This document shows, one piece after another, positions 6,419-7,030 of a stretch of DNA of 7,030 nucleotides. The position numbers and the translations under genes are program-made. Positions within the stretch are counted from its first letter, which is position 1. Each line of letters starts with the position of its first letter. Under the pieces are notes generated by a model. The model had not been told where the DNA came from, searched no databases, and saw only the letters and a list, made by a program, of their open reading frames with translations. Origin of the DNA: Savagea sp. (GTDB lineage: Bacteria > Bacillota > Bacilli > Bacillales_A > Planococcaceae); contig JASLHQ010000179.1 of NCBI GenBank assembly GCA_030152265.1, positions 1 to 7,030 on the forward strand, written 5' to 3'.

Positions 6419-6453
6419 AAAAAACACTTGCTCAACAAATCGTTGGCAAGTGT
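6419..6453 (-). terminator. Intrinsic terminator after ndh, abutting the Nudix ribosome binding site
   Basis: Read on the minus strand, ACACTTGC (6453-6446) pairs with GCAAGTGT (6431-6424). Inside, CAAC (6445-6442) pairs with GTTG (6436-6433) around a five-base loop, with one unpaired base at 6432. The hairpin runs directly into six T residues (6424-6419), as in an intrinsic terminator. It lies 12 bases after the dehydrogenase stop codon. The T-tract ends at 6419 and the Nudix Shine-Dalgarno site begins at 6418, so the structure may also act as an attenuator for the Nudix and yuiB genes. Confidence 0.8.
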
Positions 6454-6464
6454 CATCATTCGCT

Positions 6465-6473
6465 CTTATAGCA
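6465..6473 (-). promoter_or_regulatory. Possible extended -10 for the Nudix-yuiB pair
   Basis: On the minus strand, TGCTATAAG (6473-6465) matches the extended -10 pattern TGnTATAAT at all but the last base. It overlaps the dehydrogenase stop codon (6468-6466). No good -35 lies 16-18 bases upstream. If used, transcription would start near 6458, just before the hairpin at 6453-6424, so the RNA would begin with that hairpin. It is also explained by coding sequence, so the call is tentative. Confidence 0.3.
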
Positions 6474-7030
6474 AATCAAATTTACCTTTTTTCATCGTTA
6501 AGCCGAGTCCGCCAACCATGAATAACGCGCGGTTATCTACCATCTTTTTCATAAATGATGCTGTGCCACCCGTTACTTTTTTACCGAATACAACACCAAT
6601 GGCATCGTCTGAACCGAGTGAACAAACGCTACCTTTTAAATCAGGAACAAATGCTGTTGTAGGCTTTTTCGCTAATAAAGATACGATATTCGCTGCACAT
6701 TGTTGACCTTGTTGCATCGCAATTTGCGCTGTCGGTGGATATGGACGATTCTCTGCTTCATTGATCATAAACGCACAGTCTCCGACGATGAATACATCTT
6801 CACGTCCTGGTGCGCGTAAATCTGGTTCTACACGTACGCGTGCACGTGCGCTTTCGATATTCGTCTCTTCGATTAAACGATTTCCACGAACACCCGCTGC
6901 CCAAACGACTGTTTTCGTTTCGATGAATTTAAACTCTTCTTCACCAGTTTTAATTTTAACGCCTTCTTCTGTAGCTTCGACGAGCGGCGTACCGATTGAA
7001 AACTCAATGCCTTTTGATTCTAATTGAGCG
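6466..7030 (-). CDS. yumB: Type II NADH dehydrogenase (YumB-like), N-terminal half outside window
   Basis: This is a flavoprotein that passes electrons from NADH to menaquinone at the membrane without pumping protons. The frame is open to the right edge, so only the C-terminal 187 residues are seen of the roughly 400 expected. Both Rossmann nucleotide-binding motifs should lie outside. Visible blocks are TVVWAAGVRGN at about residues 41-51 of the fragment, VFIVGDCA (81-88), where the Asp contacts FAD in this family, and RPYPPTAQIAMQQGQQ (95-110), which lies near the quinone site. The C-terminal SFMKKMVDNRALFMVGGLGL probably forms part of the membrane-binding amphipathic region. The sequence resembles Bacillus YumB, and the staphylococcal Ndh as I recall it, more than YjlD. 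An ATG at 6768 opens the same frame but lies within the FAD block and is not the start. A terminator follows the stop. Confidence 0.93.
   Translation of the reverse strand, partial: AQLESKGIEFSIGTPLVEATEEGVKIKTGEEEFKFIETKTVVWAAGVRGNRLIEETNIESARARVRVEPDLRAPGREDVFIVGDCAFMINEAENRPYPPTAQIAMQQGQQCAANIVSLLAKKPTTAFVPDLKGSVCSLGSDDAIGVVFGKKVTGGTASFMKKMVDNRALFMVGGLGLTMKKGKFDLL

Noticed and set aside
6398..6427. GTG at 6427 as the Nudix start (nine extra residues, MFFKEGECH...)
   Set aside because: It has no Shine-Dalgarno site, lies inside the terminator hairpin, and its extra residues are encoded by the T-tract and the ribosome binding site of the TTG start at 6400.
6162..6521. Plus-strand open frame of 119 codons opposite the Nudix gene
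   Set aside because: It lies antisense to a gene with a complete Nudix box, has no recognisable family features and crosses the terminator hairpin. It is a shadow frame.
6761..7027. 88-codon plus-strand frame at the right edge
   Set aside because: It is antisense to the NADH dehydrogenase, whose conserved FAD and quinone-site blocks establish the minus strand as coding.
1..7030. Mobile element, prophage, defence or other undescribed system
   Set aside because: All genes match conserved housekeeping families in tight, ordinary layout. There are no transposase, integrase, terminal repeats, CRISPR-like arrays or abrupt composition changes by eye.

Overview
The window is chromosomal housekeeping DNA from a Gram-positive bacterium of the order Bacillales. 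Every protein resembles Bacillus or Staphylococcus families, Shine-Dalgarno sites are strong (GGAGG, AGGAGG), GC is moderate to low by eye, and intrinsic terminators have clear T-tracts. The block of mrp genes, leucyl aminopeptidase, yuiD, yuiB and a type II NADH dehydrogenase recalls gene orders I remember from both genera. MrpD has a Staphylococcus Mnh1-like sequence in one helix. A Planococcaceae/Caryophanaceae or Staphylococcaceae-related host fits, but I cannot name a species.

Region 1 (1-3400, + strand) is the distal part of a seven-gene Mrp/Mnh operon. mrpB is cut by the left edge and is followed by mrpC, mrpD, mrpE, mrpF and mrpG, packed with 1-17 base overlaps or a gap of a few bases. 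mrpA would lie to the left, outside the window. Together these make the membrane Na+(Li+)/H+ antiporter complex for pH and sodium homeostasis. A strong hairpin terminator closes the operon.

Region 2 (3401-5555) holds pepA (minus strand) and yuiD (plus strand), which diverge from a 110-base spacer carrying promoter elements for each. pepA converges with mrpG on the first terminator. yuiD converges with yuiB on a second, apparently bidirectional terminator.

Region 3 (5556-7030, - strand) reads from right to left: the C-terminal half of a YumB-type NADH dehydrogenase (cut by the right edge), a terminator-like hairpin, a Nudix hydrolase with a probable TTG start, and the small membrane protein YuiB with a GTG start.

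Functionally, the Mrp antiporter and the non-pumping NADH dehydrogenase both act on membrane energetics. PepA, YuiD, YuiB and the Nudix protein are neighbours without a demonstrated common pathway. No mobile element, CRISPR array, RNA gene, phage gene or defence gene is visible, and I found no convincing new system. The best leads are small: the hairpin wedged between ndh and the Nudix ribosome binding site, the very short apparent leader of yuiD, and departures from consensus in MrpD and PepA. No stretch over 300 bases lacks a gene.
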